A stretch of 64,000 nt of DNA from Planctomycetota bacterium. GTDB lineage: Bacteria; Planctomycetota; UBA1135; GCA-002686595. The stretch covers positions 1-64,000 of the forward strand of contig JADLBP010000323.1 of the NCBI GenBank assembly GCA_020847695.1. Direction: 5' to 3'. How positions within the stretch are numbered: position 1 is the first letter of the stretch; each line of letters opens with the position of its first letter. Below, one piece after another: positions 1 through 9,164 of the stretch. The notes beneath the pieces were generated by a model that had not been told where the DNA came from, made no database searches, and was given only the letters and a program-made list of their open reading frames with translations. Position numbers and translations under genes: made by a program.

Positions 1-584
1 ACCGCGAGCATCGCGAGCAACGCACCGCCGCCGGCGAGCGCCATGTCCTTCTGCGCGTCCCACTCGTCTCCTTGCGTGCCGACGTACGCCGCGCCGGTGC
101 CTTCGCCGAAGCTGACCGCGGCGAGCCATTCGACGAGCTCGTACAACGCCGACCACGAGAGCGTCATCTGGATCGGAAGCATGTAGCTGATGAGCCCGCG
201 CGCATCGACCAGCCGCAGGAAGATCTCGCGCATCGGCGGCGCGAGCAGCAACCCGAACGCGAAGTGCACCAGCCGGTCGTAGTGGTTGCGCTCCCAACCG
301 AAGAAGGAGTTCAGCGTGCGTCCGCACAACGCCTCGCACCAGCGGTCGTACGGCACCTGCGTGTACGTGTAGTGCGCGCCGATCGCGTGCAGCACGCTGA
401 AGACGAAGATCAACGTGTACGCGGTGTCCGTGAAGCGCAGCTTCTTGCGCGTCAGCACGAGCCCGACGACGCCGGCGATCATCAGCGAGCTCTCCAGCGC
501 CCACGTCAGCCGATCGGGCGTGCCGAAGGCGAGCGCAGCGAAGACGAGCGCGAGCAGCGCGAGCAGGATCGCCGGGTACCGCAT
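1..584 (-). CDS. DUF2238 (YjdF-like) integral membrane protein, 3' end outside window
   Basis: Reading the minus strand from the ATG at 584 gives an uninterrupted frame that leaves the window at base 1, so the C-terminus is missing. The protein is strongly hydrophobic with several membrane segments. It contains the family hallmark GTQGDEWDAQKDM near residue 180 and a WERNHYDRLVHF stretch near residue 105, both typical of DUF2238/YjdF inner-membrane proteins. The biochemical role of this family is not established. There is no clear Shine-Dalgarno, but the Met is followed at once by a hydrophobic segment, which supports this start. Confidence 0.88.
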   Translation of the reverse strand, partial: MRYPAILLALLALVFAALAFGTPDRLTWALESSLMIAGVVGLVLTRKKLRFTDTAYTLIFVFSVLHAIGAHYTYTQVPYDRWCEALCGRTLNSFFGWERNHYDRLVHFAFGLLLAPPMREIFLRLVDARGLISYMLPIQMTLSWSALYELVEWLAAVSFGEGTGAAYVGTQGDEWDAQKDMALAGGGALLAMLA

Positions 585-773
585 CGCGCGTAAACGTACT
601 CCTTCGCTGCGCGGGATCCACCCGCGCGGTGGTTCGAACGCTCCGGAGTGCGGCGTGCTCGCGCGCCGTCCGAATCGATGAAACGCGCGCGAGGCTGACC
701 GCCCCCTCGAGCAGCCAGCCCCGCACGACTCGGATCAGAGGCCCGTCGACGGCGCTTGACCGGTCCGTGCCTA

Positions 774-2408
774 TCAGGGGCAGAAGACCACGCGCAGTCC
801 GTCGGTCAAGTCGTAGCCCGCGCCGACGCCGGGGTCGCGGTACCAGCACTGGAAGTACCATGTCGAGCCCGGCGCGATCGTGCCGGGACCGCTACCCGCC
901 GGCGCGACGGTGAAGTCGACGTGCCGCGAGAGATGCCCGTTGGTGTCGGCGGGCGCGGACGGGTTCAGGCGGAAGACGCCGATCGAGCCGCCGAGCACAC
1001 AGGCCCAGCCGTTGCCGAACGGTACTTGCGCGCTCACCGGCCCGTAAAAGAACACGCCCTGCTTGTTGGGCGGCAGGTTCTGCGCGTGCAGCGTGAAAGT
1101 GTTGGCGCCGGTCGACAGCGAGCCCGTGTACGTGATCTCCGCGGCGACACCGGTCGAATTCGGTTCGCTGACGCAGGTGTTGGTAGCCTCGCCGCCGATC
1201 TCGAACACGTAATCTGCGCCGGATTGGATGCCCCACGTGGCGTCCCGGACTGCGCTGAGCGCCACGGTGCCGCCGTCGAGCGCGACCCAGTGTCCGAACT
1301 GGTGGTCCGCTTGCGGATCGGGCGCAGTGAAGCGCGCGCTCTGCTCCCAACCGCCGGTGCCCTTCACGAAGAGGTAGCCGGCGCCCGCGGTCATCGCGCC
1401 ATCGTCGTCCCACGGTGCGCCGATCACGGCGAGGTCGCCCTGGAGCCCGACGCTCGCGCCGAATAGGTCGCCCTGCTGCGCGTCGCTCGCCACCAGCTTG
1501 GTCGATTGTTGCCACGCGCCGCCCGCGTAGTCGAAGACGTAGACCGAGCCCGACTGCACGCCGTTCTCGTCGTTGCCGGTCGCGCCGCACAGGATCCGAT
1601 CGCCGTCGAGCGCGACGCTGCGCGCGAAGCCATCGAAACTCTCCGGATCCTGCGCGCCGAGCTGCGCGGTTTGGGTCCAGACGCCGCCGACGAACTCGAA
1701 CACGTAGGCCGCGCCGGTCCAGAGCTCGCCCGACGGAGCCGACGCCGGCGCGCCGACGACGATGCGGTCGTCGTCGATGTCGACCGCTTCGCCGAAGTGA
1801 CGAGCGACCGTCGGATCGCCGGGGGCGAGCTCCTGTTTCTCGATCCACGCGCCGTTCTCGAAGCGGAACACCCAGACCTTGCCGAGGTCGAATGCGTCGC
1901 CGAGGTCCGTGGCGCCGATCACGACCCAGTCGCGATCGGCCGCGACCGCGTACCCGGCGTACTCGAACGCCGACGCGCTGCTGCCGACCAGCTTCTGGTG
2001 GTAGACGAAACCACTCGGACCGCGTTCGAAGGCGTGGACGGCACCCGCGATGGTGCCAGCGTCGTTGTCGGCATACGCGCCGACGAGCAAGTGGTCGCCC
2101 GCGAGCGCGACGCCCCAGCCGAACTGAGTGTTGCTGGTGTTCTGGTTCGCGTGGATCGTCTCGGTGAGCGTCCACGTGCCGCCGCTTCGGACCCAGCGCA
2201 GCACCGCGCCTTGCTGCACGCCGAACGGACCGTCGTGGTTCGGCGCGCCGGCGAAGAGTTCGTCGCCAGCGAGTACGAAGCGATCGCCGAAATGCTCGGC
2301 GAAGCCGCCGATCGGATCGACGAGCTTCTGGACGGTGCATTGCGCCGCGACCGGCGAGGCGAGGAAGGCGAGCGGGGTGAGCAGGACGAGTGAGCGAATC
2401 ACGGTCAT
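774..2408 (-). CDS. Secreted FG-GAP repeat (beta-propeller) protein
   Basis: A 544-residue exported protein. The chosen ATG at 2408 has AGGAG six bases upstream and opens a clean signal peptide (MTVIRSLVLLTPLAFLASPVAAQ); the frame is open further upstream but without a signal. After the signal come about six to seven repeats of roughly 55 residues with the pattern FG-x-x-V/A-ALDGD-x-x-x-VGA typical of FG-GAP/integrin-alpha-like propellers. The last ~110 residues form a separate Cys-containing beta domain ending in VVFCP. That domain is, from memory, frequent at the C-terminus of secreted proteins of Poly30-like Planctomycetota. A role in adhesion or surface binding is inferred from the fold only. 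Confidence 0.85.
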   Translation of the reverse strand: MTVIRSLVLLTPLAFLASPVAAQCTVQKLVDPIGGFAEHFGDRFVLAGDELFAGAPNHDGPFGVQQGAVLRWVRSGGTWTLTETIHANQNTSNTQFGWGVALAGDHLLVGAYADNDAGTIAGAVHAFERGPSGFVYHQKLVGSSASAFEYAGYAVAADRDWVVIGATDLGDAFDLGKVWVFRFENGAWIEKQELAPGDPTVARHFGEAVDIDDDRIVVGAPASAPSGELWTGAAYVFEFVGGVWTQTAQLGAQDPESFDGFARSVALDGDRILCGATGNDENGVQSGSVYVFDYAGGAWQQSTKLVASDAQQGDLFGASVGLQGDLAVIGAPWDDDGAMTAGAGYLFVKGTGGWEQSARFTAPDPQADHQFGHWVALDGGTVALSAVRDATWGIQSGADYVFEIGGEATNTCVSEPNSTGVAAEITYTGSLSTGANTFTLHAQNLPPNKQGVFFYGPVSAQVPFGNGWACVLGGSIGVFRLNPSAPADTNGHLSRHVDFTVAPAGSGPGTIAPGSTWYFQCWYRDPGVGAGYDLTDGLRVVFCP

Positions 2409-2883
2409 GGTGGGCTCCTGGGTGGGGACGACGAAACGAGTCTGACAGCCAGCACGCCACGCGGGCGCCAGAGCGTTCAAGAAGCCGAACGAATCCGTCG
2501 ACGCGCGCTCCGGGGACGCCCACCGAACCGCGGACTTCCAGCGGCCGACGACGCCTTTCACGTGGCGCCGCGAGCTCGGGGCGCGCGCGTGCTCGCGTCG
2601 CGACGGCCCCGGATCGGGCGCGCTGGAGCGCCGGAAGGACCTTCCTTGCTCGTTCGCGGCCGGGCCGGCTCTAGAATGCCGCGCCCTTTTTTCGACAGAG
2701 CCCCTCCCGAAACCCCCGTTCGGGCCGCTCGCTCCCGGGTCGTCGACCCGGCGTGCGCGGTTCGCGCGGCGCCCCGCGGAAGTCCCGAGCTCCTGGATCG
2801 TCCCACGACGACTCCACGGCGACCGGGCCGACCCTTCGGGCGGACGGGTGCGGTCGTGGTTCGACGAGCGTCAAGGAGACCGA
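2409..2883. promoter_or_regulatory. Divergent intergenic region with a possible structured leader
   Basis: 475 bases between the divergent FG-GAP gene and the nucleotide-sugar dehydrogenase gene. No convincing coding frame is present. A TAGAAT box at 2672-2677 is a possible -10 for the rightward operon, but no matching -35 was found. Several short hairpins lie downstream, for example CGGGTC-GTC-GACCCG at 2736-2750, so the rightward transcript may have a structured leader of about 200 bases. No known riboswitch was recognised. Confidence 0.3.
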
Positions 2884-4359
2884 GTGAAGTTCGAAGAGAT
2901 CAAGGAACGCGCCGCGAAGGCGAAGCAAGACGGCCAGGAGATCATCGTGGTCCTCGGCCTCGGATTCGTCGGCACCGCGGTGGTCGCCAACCTGGCGCGG
3001 ACGATGGCGAACGCGAAGCGGATGTTCTTCGTCGTCGGCCTCGATCGCGACGACGCACCCGGTCGCGAGAAGGTCGCGCGGCTCGACGCCGGCCGTTCAC
3101 CGACGTACGCGAACGATCCTAGCCTGGAGACCGTGATCGGCGCCGCGGCGAAGGAGCCGCGCAACGCGATCGGCACGACCGATCCGCGCGTGATCTCGCT
3201 CGCCGATGTCGTGATCTCGTGCATCAACCTCGACCTCGTGCGCGAGCCCGGCCAGACCGAGGTTCTCGACTGCCCGACCGCCGGCTACGCCGCGGCGATG
3301 AAAATGGTCGGCGAGCACATGCAGCCGGGCACGCTGGTCACGGTCGAGAGCACGCTCCCGCTCGGTTGCTCCGATCGCGTGCTCTATCCCGCGCTCTGCG
3401 AAGGCCAGAAGAAGCGCGGCGTCGACGTCGTCAAGGACCCGCCGATGCTCGCGTACTGCTACGAGCGCGTGATGCCCGGTCCCGATTACCTCGACTCGGT
3501 CAACAACTTCTGGCGCGCGTTCGCCGGCATCGACAAGCGGAGCTCCGACCGCGCCGAGGCGTTCCTCGCGAAGTACGTCAACGTCGAGAAGTACCCGCTC
3601 TGGCGACACAAGACGATCCGCGCGGCGGAGATGGGCAAGTTGCTCGAGAACAGCTACCGCGCGACCAACATCGCGTTCATCGAGGAGTGGGCGAAGATGG
3701 CCGAGCGCGTCGGCGTCGATCTCTTCGACGTCGTGCGCTCGATCCGGCTGCGCAAGGGCACGCACGACAACATGATGTTCCCCGGCCTCGGCGTCGGCGG
3801 TTACTGCCTGACCAAGGACGCGCTGCTCGCGGCGTTCGGCGCGGAGAAGTTGCTCGGCGTCGAAGCCGAGCTCCCGTTCTCGCGCCGTGCGATCCTGACC
3901 AACGAGAAGATGCCGTTGCGCGCCGTCGAGGCGATCGAGAAGCACTTCAAGGCCGGGCTCGCCGGCAAGCGCGCCGCGTTGATCGGCGTCACGTACCGCC
4001 CGGGCGTCGCCGATACGCGTAGCTCGCCCTCGGAGATCGTCGCGCGCGAGCTCGTGAAGCGCGGCGTCGAAGTGCGCGCGTACGACCCGTTGATCGACCT
4101 CTGGGAGGAGTTCCCGGAGATCGCGATGTCCAAGGACGCCGCGAGCGCGCTGACCGGCGCCGACATCGTCGTGATCTGTCTGCCGGACGCGCACTACAAG
4201 AACTACCTGCCCGAGCTCCTGAAGCAGAAGCTCGCGCGCGGCTCGATCGTGGTCGACGCGTGGAGCTTGATCACCGACGCGCTCGGCGCGCACTGCGCGG
4301 AGAACGGGATCAAGCTGGTCGTCTACGGGCGCGGTGACGTGCCGGCGCTGAAGGCCTGA
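2884..4359 (+). CDS. Nucleotide-sugar (UDP-glucose/UDP-ManNAc type) dehydrogenase
   Basis: A 491-residue NAD-dependent dehydrogenase that oxidises a nucleotide sugar to the uronic acid, as in UDP-glucose or UDP-N-acetylmannosamine 6-dehydrogenases. The Rossmann motif GLGFVG is at residues 25-30. The active-site segment GVGGYCLTKD carries Cys308 in the position of the catalytic Cys of the family. The C-terminal third has the UDP-binding fold (GVTYRPGVADTRSSPS). GTG at 2884 is chosen because AAGGAG lies five bases upstream; an in-frame ATG at 2848 has no such site. The epimerase gene begins seven bases after the stop, so the two probably supply one sugar for envelope polysaccharide. Confidence 0.9.
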   Translation: MKFEEIKERAAKAKQDGQEIIVVLGLGFVGTAVVANLARTMANAKRMFFVVGLDRDDAPGREKVARLDAGRSPTYANDPSLETVIGAAAKEPRNAIGTTDPRVISLADVVISCINLDLVREPGQTEVLDCPTAGYAAAMKMVGEHMQPGTLVTVESTLPLGCSDRVLYPALCEGQKKRGVDVVKDPPMLAYCYERVMPGPDYLDSVNNFWRAFAGIDKRSSDRAEAFLAKYVNVEKYPLWRHKTIRAAEMGKLLENSYRATNIAFIEEWAKMAERVGVDLFDVVRSIRLRKGTHDNMMFPGLGVGGYCLTKDALLAAFGAEKLLGVEAELPFSRRAILTNEKMPLRAVEAIEKHFKAGLAGKRAALIGVTYRPGVADTRSSPSEIVARELVKRGVEVRAYDPLIDLWEEFPEIAMSKDAASALTGADIVVICLPDAHYKNYLPELLKQKLARGSIVVDAWSLITDALGAHCAENGIKLVVYGRGDVPALKA

Positions 4360-4366
4360 GGCGGCG

Positions 4367-5317
4367 ATGGGCGCACGCATCCTGGTCACCGGCGCCGCGG
4401 GCGTGATCGGTTTCGAGCTCGCGCGGCAGATCGCCGAGCGTGGCGACGAGCTCGTCGCGATCGATTGCGGCAAGAAGGGCGGGCTCGAGGACCTCGATGC
4501 GCTCGCCGCGAAGCACGGGAAGCGCGTCAAGGTGCTCCACGACGACCTCGCGCTCGCGCCGCTCGAGCTCGACGGACGGTTCGACGCGATCTTCCACCTC
4601 GCGGCGATCGTCGGCGTGAAGTACGTGACCGACCATCCCTACGAGACGATGGTCGTCAACATGCGGAGCACGCTCGAGGTGCTCGACTTCGCGCTTCGTT
4701 CGAAGTCCGGTCCGTTCTTCTTCGCGTCCTCGAGCGAGAACTACGCTTCCGGCGTCGACGCGGGCTTCGTCAAGGTGCCGACGCCCGAGGACGTGATCCT
4801 CTCGATCGATCGCATCGCGTTGCCGCGCTGGTCCTACGCGGCGAGCAAGCTCGCCGGCGAGAGCGCGGTGTTCGGCGCCGCGAGCGAGCACGGGCTCCAT
4901 CCGATCGTCGTGCGCTTCCACAACGTCTACGGACCGCGCATGGGGCAGACGCACGTGATCCCCGAGATGCTCCAGCGCGTGCGCGAGCGCGTCGATCCGT
5001 TCCCGATCTACGGCGCGGACCAGACGCGCTCGTTCCTCTACGTCGAGGACGCCGGGCGAGCGCTGTTGACCGTGCTCGACGCGGCGCTCGCGGGCGCGTC
5101 GGGGCTCTACAACATCGGTTCGCCGCACGAGAAGCGCATCGACGAGCTCGCGCGCACGATCTTCGACGTCACCGGCTTCCATCCGAAGCTCGATCCGCAT
5201 CCCGCGCCTCCAGGCTCGGTCGCGCGCCGGGCGCCGGACCTCGCCAAGCTCTCCGCCCTCGGCTTCGCGCCGCGCTTCGGGCTCGAAGAGGGGCTGCGAG
5301 CCTGCTGGAAGCGCTGA
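4367..5317 (+). CDS. NAD-dependent epimerase/dehydratase (extended SDR)
   Basis: A 316-residue extended short-chain dehydrogenase/reductase acting on nucleotide sugars. The N-terminal NAD motif is TGAAGVIG (residues 8-15). The catalytic Tyr-Lys pair appears as SYAASK near residue 160, and the RFHNVYGPRMG segment is typical of GalE/RfbB-like enzymes. It follows the dehydrogenase gene after seven bases and is almost certainly co-transcribed. The pair suggests dehydrogenation followed by epimerisation or decarboxylation of a UDP- or GDP-sugar. The exact substrate cannot be read from sequence. Confidence 0.88.
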   Translation: MGARILVTGAAGVIGFELARQIAERGDELVAIDCGKKGGLEDLDALAAKHGKRVKVLHDDLALAPLELDGRFDAIFHLAAIVGVKYVTDHPYETMVVNMRSTLEVLDFALRSKSGPFFFASSSENYASGVDAGFVKVPTPEDVILSIDRIALPRWSYAASKLAGESAVFGAASEHGLHPIVVRFHNVYGPRMGQTHVIPEMLQRVRERVDPFPIYGADQTRSFLYVEDAGRALLTVLDAALAGASGLYNIGSPHEKRIDELARTIFDVTGFHPKLDPHPAPPGSVARRAPDLAKLSALGFAPRFGLEEGLRACWKR

Positions 5318-5465
5318 ATCGGTTGGCCGCGAGCTCGTGCTCGCCGTCGTCGCAGCGGAAGGCTTTTCCCGACCGCCCGTCGAAACGGCGCGTTCTGGGA
5401 CGCGCGGGGTCGCGTGCTAGCATGACCGCTCGGCTCGCGCTCGAAAGGCGCGCCGGATCCCATTC

Positions 5466-7487
5466 ATGACGCACGCCCGCCAACGACTCCGTCGCGCTCT
5501 TTCGATCGCTCCGTTCGTGCTCGTCGCAGGTTTCTTCCTGCCGGCGTGCGAGGACTACTTCGACATCGTCAAGAACGAGATCGAAGACATCTTCCTCGGC
5601 GAGGACGACGACGGTACGACCGCGTTCGAGCCGCACACGACCAAGCTCGCGACGCTGTCGAGCTCCAAGATCGTGTTCGCGAACCACCGCTTCGTCTACC
5701 TCGCGAACGAGGCCGCGTCCGGCAAGAACTTCAACGCGAAGAACGGCGACGCGTCGTTCACCGACAACTGCGCGGTCGTCGTCAACATGAAGACGCGGCG
5801 CGAGCTCCCGCTCAACGTCGACACGAAGAGCGCCGAGTTCGTCGGGCGGCACCTCTATCTCGCCGTCAGCGAACGCGACGACTCCTGGGATTGGAACCAG
5901 GACGGCGACGTCACCGACACGGTGCTGTTGCACTACCCCGGCAAAGGCGGCGGCAGCCCGTCCGCGCCCGACGTCGAATACCTCGACGACCTCGACGCCT
6001 CGGCGACGACGCCGTTCCTGCTCGCGTCCGATCGGCTCTACTACGCCGCCGATCGACTGCAACCGCTCGCGGGCGGCGAGACCAACCTCAAGTGGTTGGA
6101 TCGCGACGCGCCGACGACGCCGACGCGCGTCCTGCACAACGTGACGGCGAGCTCCGGCGGCGGGTGCCACGTCCGGCTGTCGGAGGTCGACGAAGAGCTC
6201 CTGTTCCTGGTGATCTCCGAGTTCGTCGAGGCCGTCGACCACAACAACGACGGCGATACGGACGACCCGGCGGTGCTCGCGTTGCTCGATTCGACCGATG
6301 TCGCGGCCGAGGTCCTCAGCACCGAGCTCTGCATGGAGAACGTCGCGAGCCCGGTGCGCGCTCGCACGCTCGGCGCGGGTGATTGGCTCGTCGCGTTCCT
6401 GGTCAGCGAGGGCCAACAGGCCGATTTCACGACCGGCCTGAACGACGCGGTCGGCCTCGGGTTCCCCGCGGGTTGGGAGCCGACCAGCTGCGGCGGTTAC
6501 GACGACACCGACACGGCCGACGAAGTGCTGCACTTCCTGACCTTCGCCGCGTGGGCTGCCGATCCGATCGCGAGCCCGGTGCAGAACACCGGACTCGCCG
6601 GCATCAATCGCGTGCTCGCGGTGCCGGGGTTCGTCGGCACGACGGTGCTCGAGTCCGCCGACGGCTCCGACATGGGTGCCGGCGGCTGCGACGCGAATGG
6701 CGACGGCGACGTCAACGACGCGATCTTCCGTTGGACGAGCACGGCGACGCCGCTGCAGCCGTTCAACGATCCGGCGGAGCTGGTCGCGATGACCGTCGTC
6801 GGCGGCAACTCCGACGGCATCAGCGACCTCGACGATCGCTTCCTCTGCATCGTCGACGAGAACGCCGACAGCCGCAACCACGACAACGACTCGAACGTCG
6901 ACAACCTGCTGCTCGCCTGGATGGATCCGACGCTCGGCGTCAACACCGTCTGGAACTTCGACCGCGAGCCCAGCAAGGCGGGGATCCAGAGCGCGATCGT
7001 CACCTGGATGTCGGACCGAGAGAAGCGCGATCGCGTGCTCGTCGACATTGCCGAGCAGTCCTTCGGCAAGACGCAGAACAAGTCGTGGAAGGACAAGGAC
7101 GTCCTCGACGAGGTCCCGGCGTTCGCGTACTTCCCGAACTCCGATCCCGATCGCTTCGTCTTCCCGCGCGGGCCGGCCGCTCTCTCGGCGGGCAACGGCG
7201 GTCTCGTCCAAGCCAAGAACAGCGTCTTCTTCCGCGTCTCCGAAGCGTCCGACACGCGCGACTGGAACCGCGACAACATCGGGTCGTTCATGCTGGTGCG
7301 CACGACGCTGTCGCACCAAGGGCTCGACTACGTCAGCCCGCTGAACAACCTCGCGCAGCCGAGCGTCTCCACCGACGGCCGGTACGGCGCCGCGTTCCTC
7401 GTCCAGGAGCAGTTGGTCAACACCGACTACAACCACGACGGCGACAAGGCCGATTTCGTGGTCCGGTGGATCCGGATCAACCCGTAG
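5466..7487 (+). CDS. Large secreted lipoprotein with D-x-N-x-D-G-D repeats
   Basis: A 673-residue protein with an N-terminal signal ending in the lipobox FLPAC (Cys28), so it is predicted to be lipid-anchored. The mature part has repeated acidic loops such as DWNQDGDVTD, DHNNDGDTDD, DANGDGDVND, DHDNDSNVDN, DWNRDNIG and DYNHDGDKAD. These resemble calcium-binding dockerin/EF-like loops and are spaced as if in a repeated beta-propeller or beta-sheet unit. I do not recognise a named family. A TAGCAT box at 5418-5423 is a possible -10, 42 bases before the ATG. Function unknown; surface calcium binding is an inference. Confidence 0.75.
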   Translation: MTHARQRLRRALSIAPFVLVAGFFLPACEDYFDIVKNEIEDIFLGEDDDGTTAFEPHTTKLATLSSSKIVFANHRFVYLANEAASGKNFNAKNGDASFTDNCAVVVNMKTRRELPLNVDTKSAEFVGRHLYLAVSERDDSWDWNQDGDVTDTVLLHYPGKGGGSPSAPDVEYLDDLDASATTPFLLASDRLYYAADRLQPLAGGETNLKWLDRDAPTTPTRVLHNVTASSGGGCHVRLSEVDEELLFLVISEFVEAVDHNNDGDTDDPAVLALLDSTDVAAEVLSTELCMENVASPVRARTLGAGDWLVAFLVSEGQQADFTTGLNDAVGLGFPAGWEPTSCGGYDDTDTADEVLHFLTFAAWAADPIASPVQNTGLAGINRVLAVPGFVGTTVLESADGSDMGAGGCDANGDGDVNDAIFRWTSTATPLQPFNDPAELVAMTVVGGNSDGISDLDDRFLCIVDENADSRNHDNDSNVDNLLLAWMDPTLGVNTVWNFDREPSKAGIQSAIVTWMSDREKRDRVLVDIAEQSFGKTQNKSWKDKDVLDEVPAFAYFPNSDPDRFVFPRGPAALSAGNGGLVQAKNSVFFRVSEASDTRDWNRDNIGSFMLVRTTLSHQGLDYVSPLNNLAQPSVSTDGRYGAAFLVQEQLVNTDYNHDGDKADFVVRWIRINP

Positions 7488-7490
7488 AGC

Positions 7491-7889
7491 TCACCGCGCG
7501 GGCAGCTCGCCATCGACGCGATGGCCCGCGCTCTCGAGCGCGCGCCGCGCCTCACCGAACTTGTCCGCGCTGACCAGCAACCAGTCGGTGTCGTAGGTCG
7601 AGATCACGAAGACCGGCACGCGCGCTTCTGCGAGCGCGCCGCACAGCGCCGCGAGCACGCCGATCGTCGTCATCGGCACGGTGCCGACGATTCCGAACGC
7701 GATCTTCCCGCGCTCGTGTCGCACGTCGCCCGGCACGTGCGCTTCCGGGCAGACGATCGAGAGCTCGTCGGGCGTCCGCGCGAAGTTGACGAAGCGTCCC
7801 CGCGCCCAATCCGGCAAGTTGGCTCCGTGCGCGAGCCGTGCGATAGCGAGCCGCTCGTCGTGGATGCGGAAGTGGAAGCCGGTGCTCAT
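7491..7889 (-). CDS. ACT domain protein (CASTOR-type ACT)
   Basis: A 132-residue small cytoplasmic protein. The C-terminal half (GIVGTVPMTTIGVLAALCGA ... PVFVISTYDTDWLLV) matches the tandem ACT-type fold of small amino-acid-sensing proteins of the CASTOR/ACT_7 group. Such proteins bind amino acids or act as allosteric sensors, but the ligand here is unknown. The ATG overlaps the stop codon of the upstream pseudouridine-synthase-like gene in an ATGA arrangement, so translation is coupled. Confidence 0.8.
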   Translation of the reverse strand: MSTGFHFRIHDERLAIARLAHGANLPDWARGRFVNFARTPDELSIVCPEAHVPGDVRHERGKIAFGIVGTVPMTTIGVLAALCGALAEARVPVFVISTYDTDWLLVSADKFGEARRALESAGHRVDGELPAR

Positions 7890-8803
7890 CGCGCGAGCTT
7901 ACCCGCGGCGTCGCGCGTGACCCAGCTCGGCAACGAATGCCGCTTCACCCACGCGTCGGTCACCGGATGGCGGAACGCGAGCGCCGAGGAGTGCAGCAGG
8001 TAGCCGCCCGCTCCCGGCGGCGCGTCGCTCTTCGGCGTGCCGCCCGGTCCGAACAGCGGGTCGCCGACGATCGGCGCGCCGGCGGCCGCGAGATGGATGC
8101 GGATCTGATCGGGGCGTCCGGTGATCGGTTGCGCTGCGACCAGGCTGCGCGCGCCCGAGCGAGCGAGCACACGCACGCGGGTCAGCGAGGGCTTGCCGCG
8201 CGAGGCCGCGACGTGGATCTCGAGCGGTCCGTGCGCGACACGCGCGATCGGTTGGCGCGCGGCGAACGACGTCGGGAGCTCGCGACCCTCGACCCACGCG
8301 AGGTAGGTCTTGCGCGGCGCGAACTCGCGGAACTGGCGCGCGAGCGAGGAACGCGCGAGCGCGCTCTTGCCGAAGACGATCAAGCCGGACGTGCCGCGTC
8401 CGAGTCGGTGCGCGGGTGCTGCCTCCGCGCGCGACGGCGCGCTCGCGCGGACGAGCTCGAGCAACGTGCGTGCGAGGAACGGGCCGGCGGGGAGCACCTG
8501 CAGTCCCGCGGGCTTCGAGACGACGAGCACGTGCTCGTCCTCGAGCTCGACCGCGAACTCAGCGGGCGCGTCGGGCTCGTCCCACGGCGGGCGGTGGAAC
8601 TCGAGCTCGTCGCCGGCGCGCAGGCGCGCGTCGACGGTGGTCGGTCGGCCGTTGACGAGCACGCGACCGAGCTCGATCGACTCGCGCCATGCGCCTTCGT
8701 TCGAATGGCGAAAGCGCGCGACGTGGTACGCGAGCACCTCGAGCCCGTGGGCTTCCGGGCCGACTTGGGCTCGGTAGATCCAACCTCGATTCGCCACGTC
8801 CAT
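7886..8803 (-). CDS. RluA-family pseudouridine synthase with Gly at the catalytic Asp position
   Basis: A 305-residue protein with an N-terminal S4-like RNA-binding segment (LGRVLVNGRPTTVDARLRAGDELEFHRP) and a C-terminal RluA catalytic domain (LVVSKPAGLQV, KTYLAWVEG, TGRPDQIRIHLAAAGAPIVGDPLFG). In active family members the motif is HRLDxxTSG, in which Asp is the nucleophile. Here it reads HRLGRGTSG, with Gly135 (codon GGA at 8399-8401) instead of Asp. Some bacterial and plant relatives may share this change, but I cannot check that. The start at 8803 is the first Met before the conserved region; the frame is open to 9094. It is coupled to the ACT gene. Confidence 0.8.
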   Translation of the reverse strand: MDVANRGWIYRAQVGPEAHGLEVLAYHVARFRHSNEGAWRESIELGRVLVNGRPTTVDARLRAGDELEFHRPPWDEPDAPAEFAVELEDEHVLVVSKPAGLQVLPAGPFLARTLLELVRASAPSRAEAAPAHRLGRGTSGLIVFGKSALARSSLARQFREFAPRKTYLAWVEGRELPTSFAARQPIARVAHGPLEIHVAASRGKPSLTRVRVLARSGARSLVAAQPITGRPDQIRIHLAAAGAPIVGDPLFGPGGTPKSDAPPGAGGYLLHSSALAFRHPVTDAWVKRHSLPSWVTRDAAGKLAR

Positions 8804-8954
8804 GCGGTGCGCACATCGTAGGCGACGGGCTCGATCGGGCGACGCCGCGCGGCGCGTGCGCCACCTGGAATTCCGTTCCGGCGCGAACCCTGGCGACCCC
8901 GCCGTGACTCTCCTCCGACACAGACGCGCCTCGCGCGCACCACGGAGAACGGAA

Positions 8955-9164
8955 ATGCTGTCCAAGCTGCTGCCCACCAACGAACACCCGATCGAACGCC
9001 TGGTTCGTGTCGCCCTCGGCGCGACGCTGCTCGCGATGGTGTTCGTGGGCCCGAAGACGCCGTGGGGTTGGATCGGCGTCGTTCCGCTGCTCACCGGATT
9101 GATCGGGAGCTGCCCGCTTTACACGCTGTTCGGATGGCGCACCTGCCCGCTGAAGGCGCAGTGA
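8955..9164 (+). CDS. DUF2892 (YgaP-like) small membrane protein
   Basis: A 69-residue protein with two predicted membrane helices and the typical C-terminal segment GLIGSCPLYTLFGWRTC, which matches the YgaP-type DUF2892 membrane domain. In YgaP this domain is joined to a rhodanese; here it stands alone. The ATG at 8955 has GGAG about seven bases upstream. The stop codon overlaps the GTG start of the ECF sigma gene (GTGA), so it is the first gene of a likely three-gene operon. Confidence 0.85.
   Translation: MLSKLLPTNEHPIERLVRVALGATLLAMVFVGPKTPWGWIGVVPLLTGLIGSCPLYTLFGWRTCPLKAQ

Noticed and set aside
600-773. Possible tRNA-like GGTTCGAA segment near 632
   Set aside because: No pairing acceptor stem, anticodon arm or D arm could be built around it.
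5169-7436. A 755-codon open frame on the minus strand
   Set aside because: It is antisense to the lipoprotein gene with its clear lipobox and motif repeats. The translation is Arg/Val/Asp-rich without family features; long antisense frames are expected in DNA this GC-rich.
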